Shown: positions 1 to 10,220 of the stretch, piece by piece
Layout: the number at the start of each line of letters is the position of its first letter
How positions within the stretch are numbered: the first letter of the stretch is position 1
NCBI GenBank assembly: GCA_944548615.1
Contig: OX155964.1
Span: 15,426,484 to 15,490,483 of the forward strand
Length of the DNA: 64,000 nucleotides
Reading direction: 5' to 3'
Source: Micropterix aruncella
Lineage: Eukaryota; Arthropoda; Insecta; Lepidoptera; Micropterigidae
The notes under the pieces: generated by a model
The model's database searches: none
Told to the model about the DNA's origin: nothing
Seen by the model: only the letters and a program-made list of their open reading frames with translations
Program-made: the position numbers and the translations under genes

Positions 1-303
1 TTTGATGACGATAGCTTGGGAGCGATTATTGATATAGGAGGAGAACCATCGGAGGAGGTCCCCTTGTATACCCATAAACTTAAGCTTGTTCAAGAGTAGT
101 CTGTGGTCAATCCTGTCAAAGGCTTTACTGTAATCAGTGTAGACTACGTCTACTTGATAGCCGTGATCCATAGCTTCAGTCAAGAAGTCATTAAAAAGGA
201 TAAGATTGGACACCGTCGAGCGACCCCTGATAAAACCATGTTGCGACGGATTGATAGAGTTTTGGAGAGCTGCATATACTTGGTTATAGACGACTCGTTC
301 GAA
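1..303 (-). pseudogene. LINE reverse transcriptase fragment (Jockey/CR1-like)
   Basis: Read on the minus strand, the segment is open from about 303 to the left edge and gives RT motifs in the usual order: QHGFIRGRSTVSNL, then VVYTDYSKAFDRIDH (motif A with the first catalytic Asp), then the LLRWFSSYINNRSQAIVI stretch just before motif B. This is the middle of the RT of a Jockey/CR1-type non-LTR retrotransposon. The element continues beyond the left edge. Its 5' side is lost at about 303, where coding similarity stops. No stop codon occurs in the visible 100 codons. Confidence 0.85.
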
Positions 304-1170
304 TAGTTAAACATTTAGTCTCGTTCGAAAAATCCGAGACGAGATTGCCATCAGTAGATGAGCGCGGCGTGGGATAATGCTGAAACTATATATTTGCATT
401 GATTATATATGGTATTAGATTGCTTATTTCCATAGTATGATTCGGCAACCGATAGCAATGTGACGCTGATAGCAATGATGGCGAAATTAACAGCAATTTA
501 TTTGGCCATCTACAATAACATTGCTAAGGATTTTTTTTATATAAAGGACTGATTGATCATAATATCCCAATAATTTATCTAAAGATAACAATAATAACAC
601 TTAATTAATAGTGCCATCTATCGTATTTTCTATATAGGCTGATTACATCACATAACTAATACGGAGGAATAGAATGCCATCTCTTTATTAGTTATAGAGC
701 TATCTGATCGTTAAAAAGCGTAGGTAATTACGTATTGAAACCTGTATATTTTATTGAAATTTTGCAGTTTTGTTTAAAAAAATATTGATGCTAATATTGA
801 TGTAAATAATATGAAGCTATGATTAAAACAATCTTTTTTATGACATTATTAATTTATACCATAGAGCGCCATCTACAGTCCGCCACCATACTGTTATGTC
901 ACGAAAGTCGCCATATAGAACGTAATAAGAGAAGATTAATCCATTTTTGCAACTTGTAAAATCCTAGTTGCCAATTCGTAGTACGACGTAGAGCAATCTG
1001 ATACGCTATATACTCAACGCTATTTTCGAGAAATGAAGGAAGACGATTTAATCTTGGAGTTTATTAAAAACTCGTTAATTCTGTATATTTTTTTTACATT
1101 GGTCTGTAGGAGAGGGGGGGGGGAGGGGCTCTCTGGAACCCAGTGGGGTTTCTGCCATTTTCACTTAAAA
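304..1170. other. No gene seen; AT-rich with a poly-G run
   Basis: No ORF here resembles a known protein. A run of about ten G lies near 1114-1123 and a C-rich tract (CCCCCCCTCCCC) near 1592-1603. They are roughly complementary and could mark a decayed foldback element. Confidence 0.4.
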
Positions 1171-1247
1171 CTTCGACAACGGCGTTACATAATCGCCGAA
1201 ACGTTGGGTAGGTACTACAAGCTTCACGCGGTAAATTCGTTTATTAT
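1171..1247 (+). repeat. Penelope-like terminal-repeat fragment
   Basis: The segment carries GACAACGGCG, a short loop, CGCCGAAACGTTGGG, and then TTCACGCGGTAAATTCGTTT. This order matches the arms of the palindromic elements at 2851-3056 and 12818-13018, so it is a single diverged arm of that family. The GGCG/CGCC hairpin is kept by complementary bases although the loop differs. The Penelope assignment is inferred from the hairpin-plus-CGAAAC(G) layout shared with the true Penelope-like element near 61.6 kb. Confidence 0.5.
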
Positions 1248-1252
1248 ATATG

Positions 1253-2329
1253 AAATCCTTGAGAGGCGTTAACACTTTTTTATTATTTTGTTTTCTCAAA
1301 GTCGCTAGAATGTCGAAAATCTAACGGAAACAAAATAATAATAAATCAAGGTTATACAAATCTAAAGGATTTAATATTTTTTGATTTTAATGAATTGTTT
1401 TTGCAAAAACTTCTTGACTCGGGCCAACTTTTAAATTCAGAGTATTGAAAGTTTTTCCAACATAGCGACTATTATTAAACATGGAGCCACTTCACACAAT
1501 TCATCACTTCAGTTTTTTTTGCAAATGCGTATTTTCAGCGTAACAAAATTGGGCCCGAATGGCTGTCCCCTTAAGAGTAATTCGTAACAGCTCCCCCCCT
1601 CCCCGGTGTTAACCGTGTCGAATACGGTTTGATAAGGGTTCCGTTAAATTGCGGATACGATAATGATTCCTCGACAGATTTTGAGAATCGCTGCTTTCAA
1701 TAATGCAATTTAACATCCCTACCTATGCCACGTACAAAAATACTTTCCTCTAATGGAAATATGTACCTACGTGATTTCCTGCGCGATGTCAATTCCCAGG
1801 AACATAAATTGTCAGCCGCATAATGAATGCATTTGATGCGGTTTCCACCTGTCTGCATGCAAGAGAATGCTAAACGGCATCGAACCTGCAGTTTCGAGAA
1901 AGTGCCATCTATGTATTTGTTTAATAACCAGGCGGGTAAAAAGATAGCAGCCGGCATTGCGGTTTAAAACTTGGATCACCAGTAGTTCCGGCGTCGAACG
2001 CTAGATGGATCTGTCAGCTTACGCCGCGTATTTTCACTTGCTGCCGATAGAGCGCGCTGTGTCTCAACGAATGCGTTTGCAACTCCGTTAATTCAAATGA
2101 AAATATATAGCGTTCTGGTAAATGTGGTAGGTAGTTTATAATACCTGCAGTATTCTACCGCATAAGCGGTGACCTGGAAGAGACCCAACGTTGCAAAAGT
2201 TTGTCCAAAGTAAATAACTTCTCGTTTAGTGGGCAATGCTTTCATACCGTCCGACTTCAGCAGGCAAATAGACAAAATAAACAAAGGATATTAGCTTCGT
2301 CTGTGATACTCGGTATCTACGAAGACAGT
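1253..2329. other. No gene seen
   Basis: Short ORFs only, with no recognisable protein motif, splice pattern or repeat unit. Base composition is AT-rich with scattered GC-richer patches around 1980-2080. Confidence 0.4.
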
Positions 2330-2654
2330 GGGCCCGATTGCGTTTCTTTGTGAACTAAAACTAAAATTAGTCGACGAACTACGAGCGACGAACGACGTAC
2401 GGCGAACAAGACAGAGCAATATGTTAGAGCGAAATATGAAACAAACGATCGTCGATTAATACTACCTGCCGAACTTATACTCGTCCGAATAAGTTTGAGC
2501 ATATTTCGTGCGGTCTAAGATTTGACCTTGGCGCGAAGTTTTAATGCGAAAAAGTGACAACCGCTCATCTCACACTCCGCTCTAGCGTATTGCCCTGTCT
2601 CGTTCACTCGGACTAATTTCCGATTTTAGTTCACGAAGAAACGCAATCGAGCCC
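2330..2654. mobile_element. MITE family 1, copy 1 (3-bp TSD)
   Basis: The ends are inverted repeats: GGGCCCGATTGCGTTTCTT on the left and its near-exact complement ending in AATCGAGCCC on the right, with similarity running on through the TTTGTGAACTAAAA region (about 30 bp). The element is flanked by AGT (2327-2329 and 2655-2657). It is 325 bp with no ORF of note. A second copy with the same ends lies at 26735-27026, flanked by ACT. A short internal piece also recurs near 15820-15850 (ACGAGACAGAGAAATACGTT). Confidence 0.8.
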
Positions 2655-2850
2655 AGTGTTTCTAAAATGTTTGAAACTTGACAGCAACTTGAAATATAAA
2701 ACCAATTTTGATAAATAAAATTAAAAAAAACAAAGTGACTGTATTGTGTAAAAATCATTCACAATGTTGCATAAATATGAATTAAAAGTTTCGCGATCTG
2801 CAAAATGAAATATATTTTCGCGATAGAATTTAGAGAACATATATAATATT

Positions 2851-3056
2851 ATAAATAGGATAGAAAACGAATTTACCGCGTGAAATTTGTAGGACCCGAC
2901 GTTTCGGTGACGTTGCAGCCGCCGTTGTCTAGGGTAGTCTACCCTAGACAACGGCGGCTGCAACGTTACCGAAACGTCGGGTCCTACAAATTCACGCGGT
3001 AAATTCGTTTTCTATCCTATTTATAATGTCAAACAACCGCGATAGTCTTCGATTTT
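2851..3056. mobile_element. Palindromic Penelope-like terminal element, copy 1
   Basis: Two arms of about 87 bp face each other around a 3-bp spacer (2937-2939). Each arm holds the GACAACGGCGGCTGCAACG / CCGAAACGTCGGGTCCTAC block and the CGCGGTAAATTCG block. The right arm is longer and ends in GCGATAGTCTTCGATTT. The 12-bp sequence ATATATAATATT occurs at 2839-2850 and again just after the element (about 3057-3068), a target-site duplication. The same design with another duplication is at 12818-13018, so this is a mobile unit and not a chance palindrome. The Penelope link is inferred. Confidence 0.7.
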
Positions 3057-3068
3057 ATATATAATATT

Positions 3069-3453
3069 GTTATGTATTCGATGTTTACAGTAATTTTTAT
3101 ATGTCAAAATCATACAACACATTCAACATAGGGTGTGTTTTAACTCCCCCAACCTATACGAACGTAAGTGATACATCCGATATATTATCGATCGCATGCA
3201 AGAAAACGTATCCCCTTTGATTATTTACACTGTATAACCAATGGTATCCCGTACGTTCAAGTACATAATTAAAAAACGGAACCCACAAAGCGTACGTGAT
3301 ACGTCAAATTGTTCCTATCGGTTATGAATACAAAAAAAGAGTCATAAATGGGTCTATTGCGTAAAAAAGTCATTAAGTTGCTAATGATGAAAACCCAACG
3401 ATTTTTACCTACTTTTTCAATAATAACCCAAAGGTACGATTAACAAACTACGT
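3069..3453. other. No gene seen
   Basis: Noncoding AT-rich sequence without recognisable motifs. Confidence 0.4.
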
Positions 3454-3713
3454 AAGGGGCTCTCTAGATGATCAAACATGCTTGTCAAGCATCGCGTCGC
3501 GGGCTGGGAGGGGATCGTAAACCACAGGAAATATGCAAATATTTTTGTAAATATTTACCAAAAATGCCTTATTTTGTAGTTTATACCAGGGGGGAGTCAC
3601 GTTAATTAGACGTAGTTGATTGATGAATGACGTGACTCCCTGGTATAAAACTTCCCTTCCCAGCCCGCGACGCGATGCTTGACAAGCATGCTTGATCATC
3701 TAGAGAGCCCCTT
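3454..3713. mobile_element. Foldback MITE with nested inverted repeats
   Basis: The outer arms (3454-3513 and 3655-3713) are almost perfect inverted repeats of about 58 bp, starting AAGGGGCTCTCTAGATGATC. An inner inverted pair (about 3580-3601 and 3629-3650, ACGTGACTCCCTGGTATAAA and its complement) sits inside. The whole 260 bp would fold into one long hairpin. A diverged relative of one half is at about 25005-25115, and parts (the CTTGTCAAGC words and CTCTAGA) recur at 24590-24760 and 25810-26010. No clear target duplication was found. ORFs across it are only readings of the repeat. Confidence 0.75.
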
Positions 3714-5099
3714 TAAGGTGTCTAATTACAATGTGCATATTTATGTATATAAAATATATTGCAGGCATAAAATATGTAACTTAGATAAGACTCGATTGGA
3801 TCGTGCAACTCCAGCCGGGAATATTCCAGTTGCGGTTCACGTTTTGTATAGGATAGGGATTATGATTTGTTTAATTGAACTTATATTTAAATACTTAATT
3901 ATTTGTAATTTGTATTACTGGTTAAATGCATTTATTATATAATTTATAATATTATTATTACATTATGATAATGATTATTTCACAATTATTATGATTTTGA
4001 TCATTTCACCTGTTCATATTTTTTATTATTTATTTTGATTCGTTTATTATAACTCTTTTCTACGTATAAAAATGATGTAACTCTTTGTTTATAATAGAAT
4101 GTCCGCCCAAGCACAACCTTTGCTTAGTTGGGTCGTTGGGCGGCATCAACGAGAAAACATCATTTAATAAAAGTTGCAGTGGATTAAATAATTTAGTACG
4201 ATGTTTTATTTGATGTTTTAATTGTAAATTGAAATTTATTTGTGAATTGGTTAATTAAATAAACAAAGACAAAATAAATAGGAACACCTCATTCTTGAAA
4301 GGTAGGTCGAAAGGATGGGAGACTCATCGATTGGTATTTAACAACATGAAGCCAATTCTGGAATTGTTTGTGACAGTCATTGTTTTCTATACTTCGGTTT
4401 CAATCACTATTTTGCATATCATCATCTTTCTTACAAAACATAGCGACCGCTTAAAATCTCTTTTTTATATTCCCAGGATCTCAAAACCTGAAGAGCCGAT
4501 GCAAACTCGATTTCAAAATTTACCTCGAAAACGAGACTTTCTACTTCATACATACCTACATACATACATACTTCGTGTAACGCGATGTATTTTTGGGTAA
4601 GTAATAAAATCCCACAAAAAAGGTACGTTAAATATTCACTGACGAATTATGCATATGAGAAGGGGTTCCTTGATTCTAGGCGAGATCAGTAAATTTAATG
4701 ACATTAGGAGTTCATGTTGTGGAAGAACGTCTTTGCGGACGAGGGCGCCTTCATTCGATTCAGAGTTGGAAAAAGTTATGCAGAATGATAGGAAGGACGA
4801 TATTCCAAATTTAAAAATGCAATCAGCGCGCCGCGAGAGAGTAAGGGCAACATCGACTCCTCGCGCAATATCAACTCCTGATACCTACGTCGAATCAGGT
4901 TTGAAGTTTCGACGGATTTTAAGGGGGTGATTCGCGTCTAGGATTTCTTAATTTTTAACCAAATTCATGAATGGGGATGTTTGCTCAAAACTTTTTGTAG
5001 GTGAGGCCATTGTTATATAGTATAAATGACGCCATCGTCGATTTGTATGGCGTTGGTCCCCTTATGTTTTCCCACAGATTTATTAGGGCTCAGATAGAT
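3714..5099. other. No gene recognised
   Basis: A hairpin with arms CCGCCCAA/TTGGGCGG lies near 4104-4144, followed by a run of AT-rich sequence that could be the 3' end of a retroelement. Short ORFs at 4295-4930 have no recognisable motif. A CATA tandem run is at about 4550-4570. Confidence 0.35.
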
Positions 5100-5740
5100 C
5101 TCTATAGTCTATGGCTTTGCGGAATGGATGGATGCTACAGAAGGAGGATCAGTTTTTTCCTGGGATGGCATCGGGCGCTACTGGGCGGTTTGCGCACCGT
5201 GCGGCGTCAGCCATCCGACTGTGCGCTCCGGCGAATAACTGGAGGAGTCTGGAAACGATATACGGTTTTCTAAGCAGCGGGGGTAGTATTGTCAGCCACT
5301 TATTAAACGTCTAGTCGGCCACCCGATCCCGAGTGAAGAGACGGACAAAGACCGTCATGGTCCGCGATAAATTCACACTGAATTACTATTGAATTTACAT
5401 CAGGTAGTGGCCGCGCAAGCTACTTCGGACCCGTTACCAGATAGCCAGATGGAGAAAGCCGACCAAATCTGGTAGTCAGGGCAAGAGGTCGGCCCGCTGC
5501 ATTAACTTCCCAGTGCCTCTTGGTAAGGCATTGACTTCTGGCTGGCTTGTCGGGCATACGGGCTTGTCGGATTAGCTCTTGTCGGCTTAGCTAGAACGAA
5601 TACGGTGGACCGTATTCGTTCAAGTCTCTACGTTCATTCCAGGTTGAAAGAACGATTGCTGTTCTTATACCTTCCTTGAGTGACATGGTCGCCCGTTATG
5701 TGTGACAACATCCCACTGTGCCGAATAGAATGGTCAGGGA
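5100..5740 (+). repeat. Dispersed repeat family A, copy 1
   Basis: GC-rich (relative to surroundings) noncoding repeat sharing ordered blocks with 18290-18905 and 27982-28540: GGCGGTTTGCGCACCGTGCG, a GGAGTCTGGAAACG block, a CGCGATA..TTC block, GACCGCGCAAG, then GGTCGGCCCGCTG and a TAAGGC segment. No protein motif is seen in any frame. The copies are diverged (visibly well below identity), so the family is old. Its class is unknown. Confidence 0.65.
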
Positions 5741-6600
5741 TCAACATGCCGCGGCGTCATCTAGCGGAAGGAAATAAAAGTAAACATTCTGTATAGAAAA
5801 ACATAAAAAAAATATTTTCGTTGAGTCCGCAAGCTTTCGTGTGGGCAGTAGACGGTGGTGGTAGTTAAAATTTGTTAAGTCTCCGTCTCCTTTCATTTTA
5901 GTAGCTCCATGGAGCAAGGCGCTGGCTCCCTTTAGGCTGAATAATAGAAGTGATATGAAATTAATTATAGACCCACCTGGCACAGTCGGAGATCCCGCAG
6001 TCAGCGCTTCTCAATCGGCAGTAACTGCAACTGCAGAAGGAGTACTGTGATCCCAGGTTCGAGTCTCCACCGAGGCTTACGGTGTCAAAGTCCAACCTTT
6101 CAACCGTGTTGTCATCGGAACTATAGCGTGATTGCGAGGTAGGTGATCTGTTGGATGAGCGATAAAAATTGGTTTTAGAGCCTTTAGTGATACACATGAT
6201 TTCAAAATGATTACTAGTAAACTTGATTGTGATAGTATATAAATAATAAAAGGTAGCTCAACGTAAATAAATAATAAAGGTAGCTAAATAAAGGACGAAA
6301 AATGTCTCACCTACACAGTCACACCGCTTATACGGCGTCTTGGGCGTTTCGAAATAAGGCCGCTTTTACTTTGTGGACGCTATCGGCTGCGCCTGGCCGA
6401 CATAGCCACGCTGGGTCGCCGGCTGAGCCGGCCGACCTTATTTGACATTTCGAACTCGGCAGTAACACAAACTGTGATATTGGCAAGTGTTAATGATCAC
6501 ATTGTTGTCATTGACGCTTAATTACTGCCATTGCGTTTATGGATAACTCAATTACCCTGTGTCGTATCCCGCGCTGTAGTTTTATTAGTAACTCACTGAC
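5741..6600. other. No gene seen; weak tRNA-like boxes
   Basis: TGGCACAGTCGG (5978-5989) fits an RNA polymerase III A box. GGTTCGAGTCTCC (6056-6068) approximates a B box with one extra base. Their spacing is SINE-like, but no second copy of this sequence is seen in the window, so the call is weak. Confidence 0.3.
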
Positions 6601-6601
6601 T

Positions 6602-6665
6602 AACTGCCTACTGACTCACTGACTCACTGACTCACCGACTCACTGACTCACTGACTTACTGACTG
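6602..6665. repeat. 8-bp tandem repeat (ACTGACTC)n
   Basis: About eight imperfect units of ACTGACTC run head to tail, with single-base variants such as ACCGACTC and ACTTACTG. Confidence 0.9.
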
Positions 6666-6931
6666 AAATTGACTGAAAAGAAGTGACAGAAAATTATTGC
6701 ATTGGAGGAATTAACCAGTTGGGCGCCAACAATGCTTACAGGCATTTTGCGTCGTTTGACAGATCCGCTCGTAGCCGTTTCGGTCGGTCCCCATATGTAA
6801 TTATATAAATGTATAATATACATGACTAAAAAGATTAATTATTATGTAACAAGAATCAATTCATGAAAAAACGACATTGTTAGTATTTATTTACAAAATC
6901 GACCAAAGAGTTGTGGCGCAGTTTTTTACTC
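6666..6931. other. No gene seen
   Basis: Spacer between the tandem repeat and the LINE fragment, with no recognised motif. Confidence 0.4.
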
Positions 6932-7559
6932 GCGAAGGTTCGCTTCCGACCTGAGGAGAAAACTCGACGAACTTTTAAAATGGAACTTTCACTGTGAAAA
7001 CCTCGAAAGTAGGTTAAGTCGGGCATGTTATGCTTTAAGTATTGTAAGAAGGTCGTTGGATGAATTGCAAACAAGAAATGTTTATTTCAGCTATATTGAA
7101 GCTATCCTAAGTTATGCCATTACGATCTGGGGAAATTGTTATGCTTGTCATAGGGAACCCATATTTATACTCCAAAAGAGAGCAGTGCGAATAATTGCAA
7201 AGGTGAAAAGGGAAGAGTCGTGTCGACCCATTTTTAAAAGGCTAAGAATCCTCACCTTAACCTCACTCTATCTCTTTAAGTTACTAACTGAGTTTTTTAA
7301 AAATAAAGAAACACATTATAAAAAGTTTTCAGATACACATACTAAAAATACGAGAAATAAATTAAACATTTTTATACCATGTATTAAACTAAACACAGCA
7401 AGGCAAGACACAAAATACTCAGGACCATATTACTTTAACAGGCTACCAGAAAGTTTAAAAACTATTCAAGTGAAAAGCTTATTCAAAAAGTTACTTAAAG
7501 AATTCTTATTAGACAAAGCTTTTTACTCGATCGATGAGTTTGTTAATTTTAAATAATTT
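6932..7559 (+). pseudogene. LINE reverse transcriptase C-terminal fragment (CR1/Jockey-like)
   Basis: The reading frame is open from about 6932 to a stop at 7557-7559, roughly 208 codons. It covers the RT thumb and C-terminal region: LESRLSRACYALSIVRRSL, then ILSYAITIWGNC, then FILQKRAVRIIA, and a final block ending near the GPYYFNRLPESLK motif. These blocks line up with the end of the longer RT at 38761-40665 (YGILIWGNA, FILQKSALRAIAG, LSYKLFNQLP), so the two belong to one clade. The fingers and palm, with the catalytic Asp residues, are missing, so the copy is 5'-truncated and inactive. Its likely 3' end is the TTGAAA-rich tail near 7986. Confidence 0.85.
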
Positions 7560-7705
7560 TTCAAATTTTTTGGTCATTTTTTTGACAATTTTAAGTAGTA
7601 TTTTTTAATTATTCTGACTTTTTCTGATTTTAATTTCTTCATTATTTTTATCAATTATTTTAATTTGTGGTTTTAGTAAATAAATCTTAAAAATGATTTG
7701 GATGC

Positions 7706-7986
7706 CCTAAAAGCAATAAAGAAGTAACTGTATGTACGTGGTGATAAATTTAAATATTGTAAAAACGAACTAATATACTGTATTAATTACTGAACTAATA
7801 TACTAAAAGCAATAAAGAAGTAACTGTATGTACGTGGTGATAAATTTAAATATTGTAATAACGAACTAATATACTGTAATTTAAATGTACCTAAATATTA
7901 AGTTTCTACAATCTGTTAAGATTTTTTGGAAATAAATTGAAATTGAAAATTGAAAAATTGAAATTGAAATTGAAATTGAAATTAAG
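7706..7986 (+). repeat. LINE 3' UTR with 97-bp duplication and (TTGAAA)n tail
   Basis: A block starting CTAAAAGCAATAAAGAAGTA is repeated after 97 bp (7706 and 7803), almost without change. The stretch ends in iterated TTGAAA words (7934-7986), the kind of short-repeat tail seen at LINE 3' ends. It directly follows the RT fragment and probably belongs to it. Confidence 0.7.
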
Positions 7987-9131
7987 TTTAGAGAGAAGTG
8001 AACTGTCCTTGGAGGGTTATAACGATTTATCAGTTTTCATGGTTTTTGGTTGTGGTTCTGGAATGTTACTGAAGCGTGGGTTGTGTAATCTCATTGGAGC
8101 GTACACAGTGGCCCACATGATAGATAGGAGAACGCGAAGGATATCCTTTACCTCGAAGACGTTATTCAATTTTAATCCAAGTCATCCAAAATCTCGCATA
8201 TGAACTAAAAAAGCTGACTAAATCGTTATGTATTAGATGAGGGATGTTGTTTTAGCAATTAATCATTCAAGGAAGAGTGACAAAAGCCACATGGTAATTC
8301 TGGACCAACGTAATTAGGAACAGAAATTCTGGACCAGACGCAATTATCAGGTCTTTATCACTAGTGTAGGCTTATTGTAACTTGTGATACTTATAACTAC
8401 AAGGGTAAATCTATCAAAATATTACTGGTAAAGTAAAGAAAATTTATTCGAGGTACAAGATTTCTGGCTTTATTTTCGAGAAGCACATGTTTATTTATTT
8501 ATTTATTTATTTATTTCCGTAATTCAAGTTACAAATTACAAAGAAAATCCTTATTCTAACAAAAAACAGTTTATAATAAGTGTATATATTATACCTAGCT
8601 TAGAAAGGAAATTCATCTTTTGACATAACGGTTTACTACCTCACTAGGTATGAACCTGTGTTGAGGTGGTACTAACATCGATGAATTCTTTTGAGACGAG
8701 AGGGCAAATCTTATCTAATACTTAAGTACAATTTAAAATTTAAAGTTAAATTTAAAAACATCAATGTAACTTCAGATGTTCAAGTAACAGTGAAAATTTA
8801 CTGATGAATGAGAACTTTAATTAAATATTTTTAAATCTAAGGCCGGTTCATTCTTTTAAAAGAATCACTTAACCTCTGTTACTTATTTGATTATGATCAA
8901 GGGGGGTTACTAACGGGGCCACCAAAGCTAGAAATGCATTTTTTAATCAATAATAGGACTTTCATCAAAGAGACATCAATTCGAATCTGAAGAAGAGACT
9001 TCTAAGTTGCTACGTACTTTTTCGTAAGCATGAAGCCTCCGCAATGAATGAATCTTTTGGAAATTACTCCGTATATTAAGAAACATATATATGTGTAACA
9101 AACGAGGTTTACTGTAAAAAAAATGCCTTAC
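7987..9131. other. No gene seen; (TTTA)n at 8490-8517
   Basis: The (TTTA)n run followed by AT-rich sequence looks like the 3' end of a minus-strand retroelement, as at 15605 and 63160. No RT-like reading was found upstream of it on that strand. Confidence 0.4.
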
Positions 9132-9381
9132 CGTCTACCCGACTTGGTGTCCACGTGTTCCACGATGACATTCCAGGTCCTATGGATCAAGTACAGGAGG
9201 AATAGCATTCTGGAAGCTTCCGCATTAGGAGGTACAGTTTTCTTGTTCCTCCTTGCAGTTCCAGTTCCTGTCATGTTCCGGTCCAGGACGCTGACAAAAC
9301 TTCTGCTATTAGTATTCCCCATTTTATAAGCAGGTTCTTTCAAATATCAGATTTATTTATTCGCCTCCATAATCCTGGACC
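9132..9381 (-). CDS. Host gene exon with start codon, product unknown (partial)
   Basis: On the minus strand a good acceptor (TTTTGTATTTGTTTCAG, ending at 9382) precedes this stretch. A donor (GTAAGG) follows at 9131. Translation most likely begins at ATG 9322-9320 and stays open for 63 codons plus 2 bases to the donor. About 59 bp of 5' UTR in the same exon contain a tiny upstream ORF of five codons. The protein starts MGNTNSRSF: Gly2 and Ser6 fit an N-myristoylation signal, so the product may be membrane-attached. A basic stretch (TARRNKK) and a hydrophobic LLYLIHRTWNVIVEH segment follow. Codon choice and GC content differ from the AT-rich flanks. I do not recognise the family. The remaining exons should lie on the minus strand to the left, and I could not find them. 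Confidence 0.6.
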
Positions 9382-9624
9382 CTGAAACAAATACAAAAGT
9401 TTTTAATTTTTGACGTATTTCAAAAAGGATGGCTTATTATAAAACGCAATTACAAAGAATATGGGCTAGTAGCGCCATTATTAGATTTACCACAATGTAA
9501 TAGCAATAGCTGGTGTAAATGATGAAAAAATATTCGGTGTAAATAACGATAAACTTAGTATAAAGAGTTATAGTTGGTGTAATTTATCCAATGTGAAGAA
9601 AAAACGCACAAAAGCGTCACAAAA
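9382..9624. other. Probable intron/upstream region of the 9.1-9.4 kb gene
   Basis: AT-rich sequence upstream of the acceptor at 9382 on the minus strand. No first exon or promoter could be identified. Confidence 0.3.
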
Positions 9625-10087
9625 ATGAAGAAACTTCTATGCGATAGAAGGCTTGAAATGCGGCTTCGTATTCGACTGGTACGCTGTTAATTTTTCTTCA
9701 TTCTAATGCACAGCGTGGACACTTACGGATGCCATGTGCAAGAAGGTGGAAGCGTTCGAAATGTGGATCTACAGAATGATGTTATGGATTCCTCGGAGAG
9801 ACAAAGTGCGAAATGTAATAGTTTTGAAACGCGCGGCGAAACCGTTGGAGATTTTAAAAACCATTAAAAGAAGGAAGATGGAGAATCGTTGGCACATTAT
9901 TCGTAATTAAAAATATGAGCTATTACAAATGATCATCTAAGGAATGATACACGGCAAGGGGAAACCGGGAAGAAGAACATCTTGGCTTAATAATATGCGC
10001 CAATGGTTTAGGGTCAGCATTCGATCCTTGTTCAGAACAGCTGTGTTGAGGGTAAAGGTCGCCTTAATGATCGCCAACCTTTGGTAG
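9625..10087 (+). pseudogene. LINE C-terminal relic (RTE/Nimb-like)
   Basis: The + strand reads RT C-terminal blocks known from arthropod LINEs: KLLCDRRLEMRLRIRLVRC, then after a frame change AWTLTDAMCKKVEAFEMW, KPLEILKTIKRRKMENRWH and GKGKPGRRTSWLNNMRQWF, ending at TAG 10085-10087. Two further in-frame TAA codons interrupt the second part. The copy lacks the palm and endonuclease and is dead. The coding end overlaps an inverted repeat (10076-10123). Confidence 0.8.
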
Positions 10088-10123
10088 AAGATGGTTGGTG
10101 ATCCATCTTCTACCAAAGGTTTA
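10076..10123. repeat. Perfect 19-bp inverted repeat
   Basis: AACCTTTGGTAGAAGATGG and its exact complement are separated by 8-10 bases, beginning in the last codons of the LINE relic. The right arm is an inverted copy of the LINE terminus. Confidence 0.85.
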
Positions 10124-10150
10124 AGATAGTTGGACTAGATGAAGAAGTCC

Positions 10151-10187
10151 AATGTGTATGTGTGTGTGTGCGTGTGTGTTTTGTGCC

Positions 10188-10219
<32 letters not shown>
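10151..10219. repeat. (TG)n followed by (CA)n microsatellite
   Basis: A TG-rich run is followed after TTTTGTGCCCG by pure CA repeats, so the two halves are complementary. Confidence 0.9.

Positions 10220-10220
<1 letters not shown>

Noticed and set aside
5978..6068. A second SINE family
   Set aside because: A and B box-like words occur once with an imperfect B box; no other copy or tail was found, so it stays a weak note.
6602..6665. CRISPR-like array
   Set aside because: Units are 8 bp, contiguous and without spacers; this is a microsatellite-type repeat in a eukaryote.
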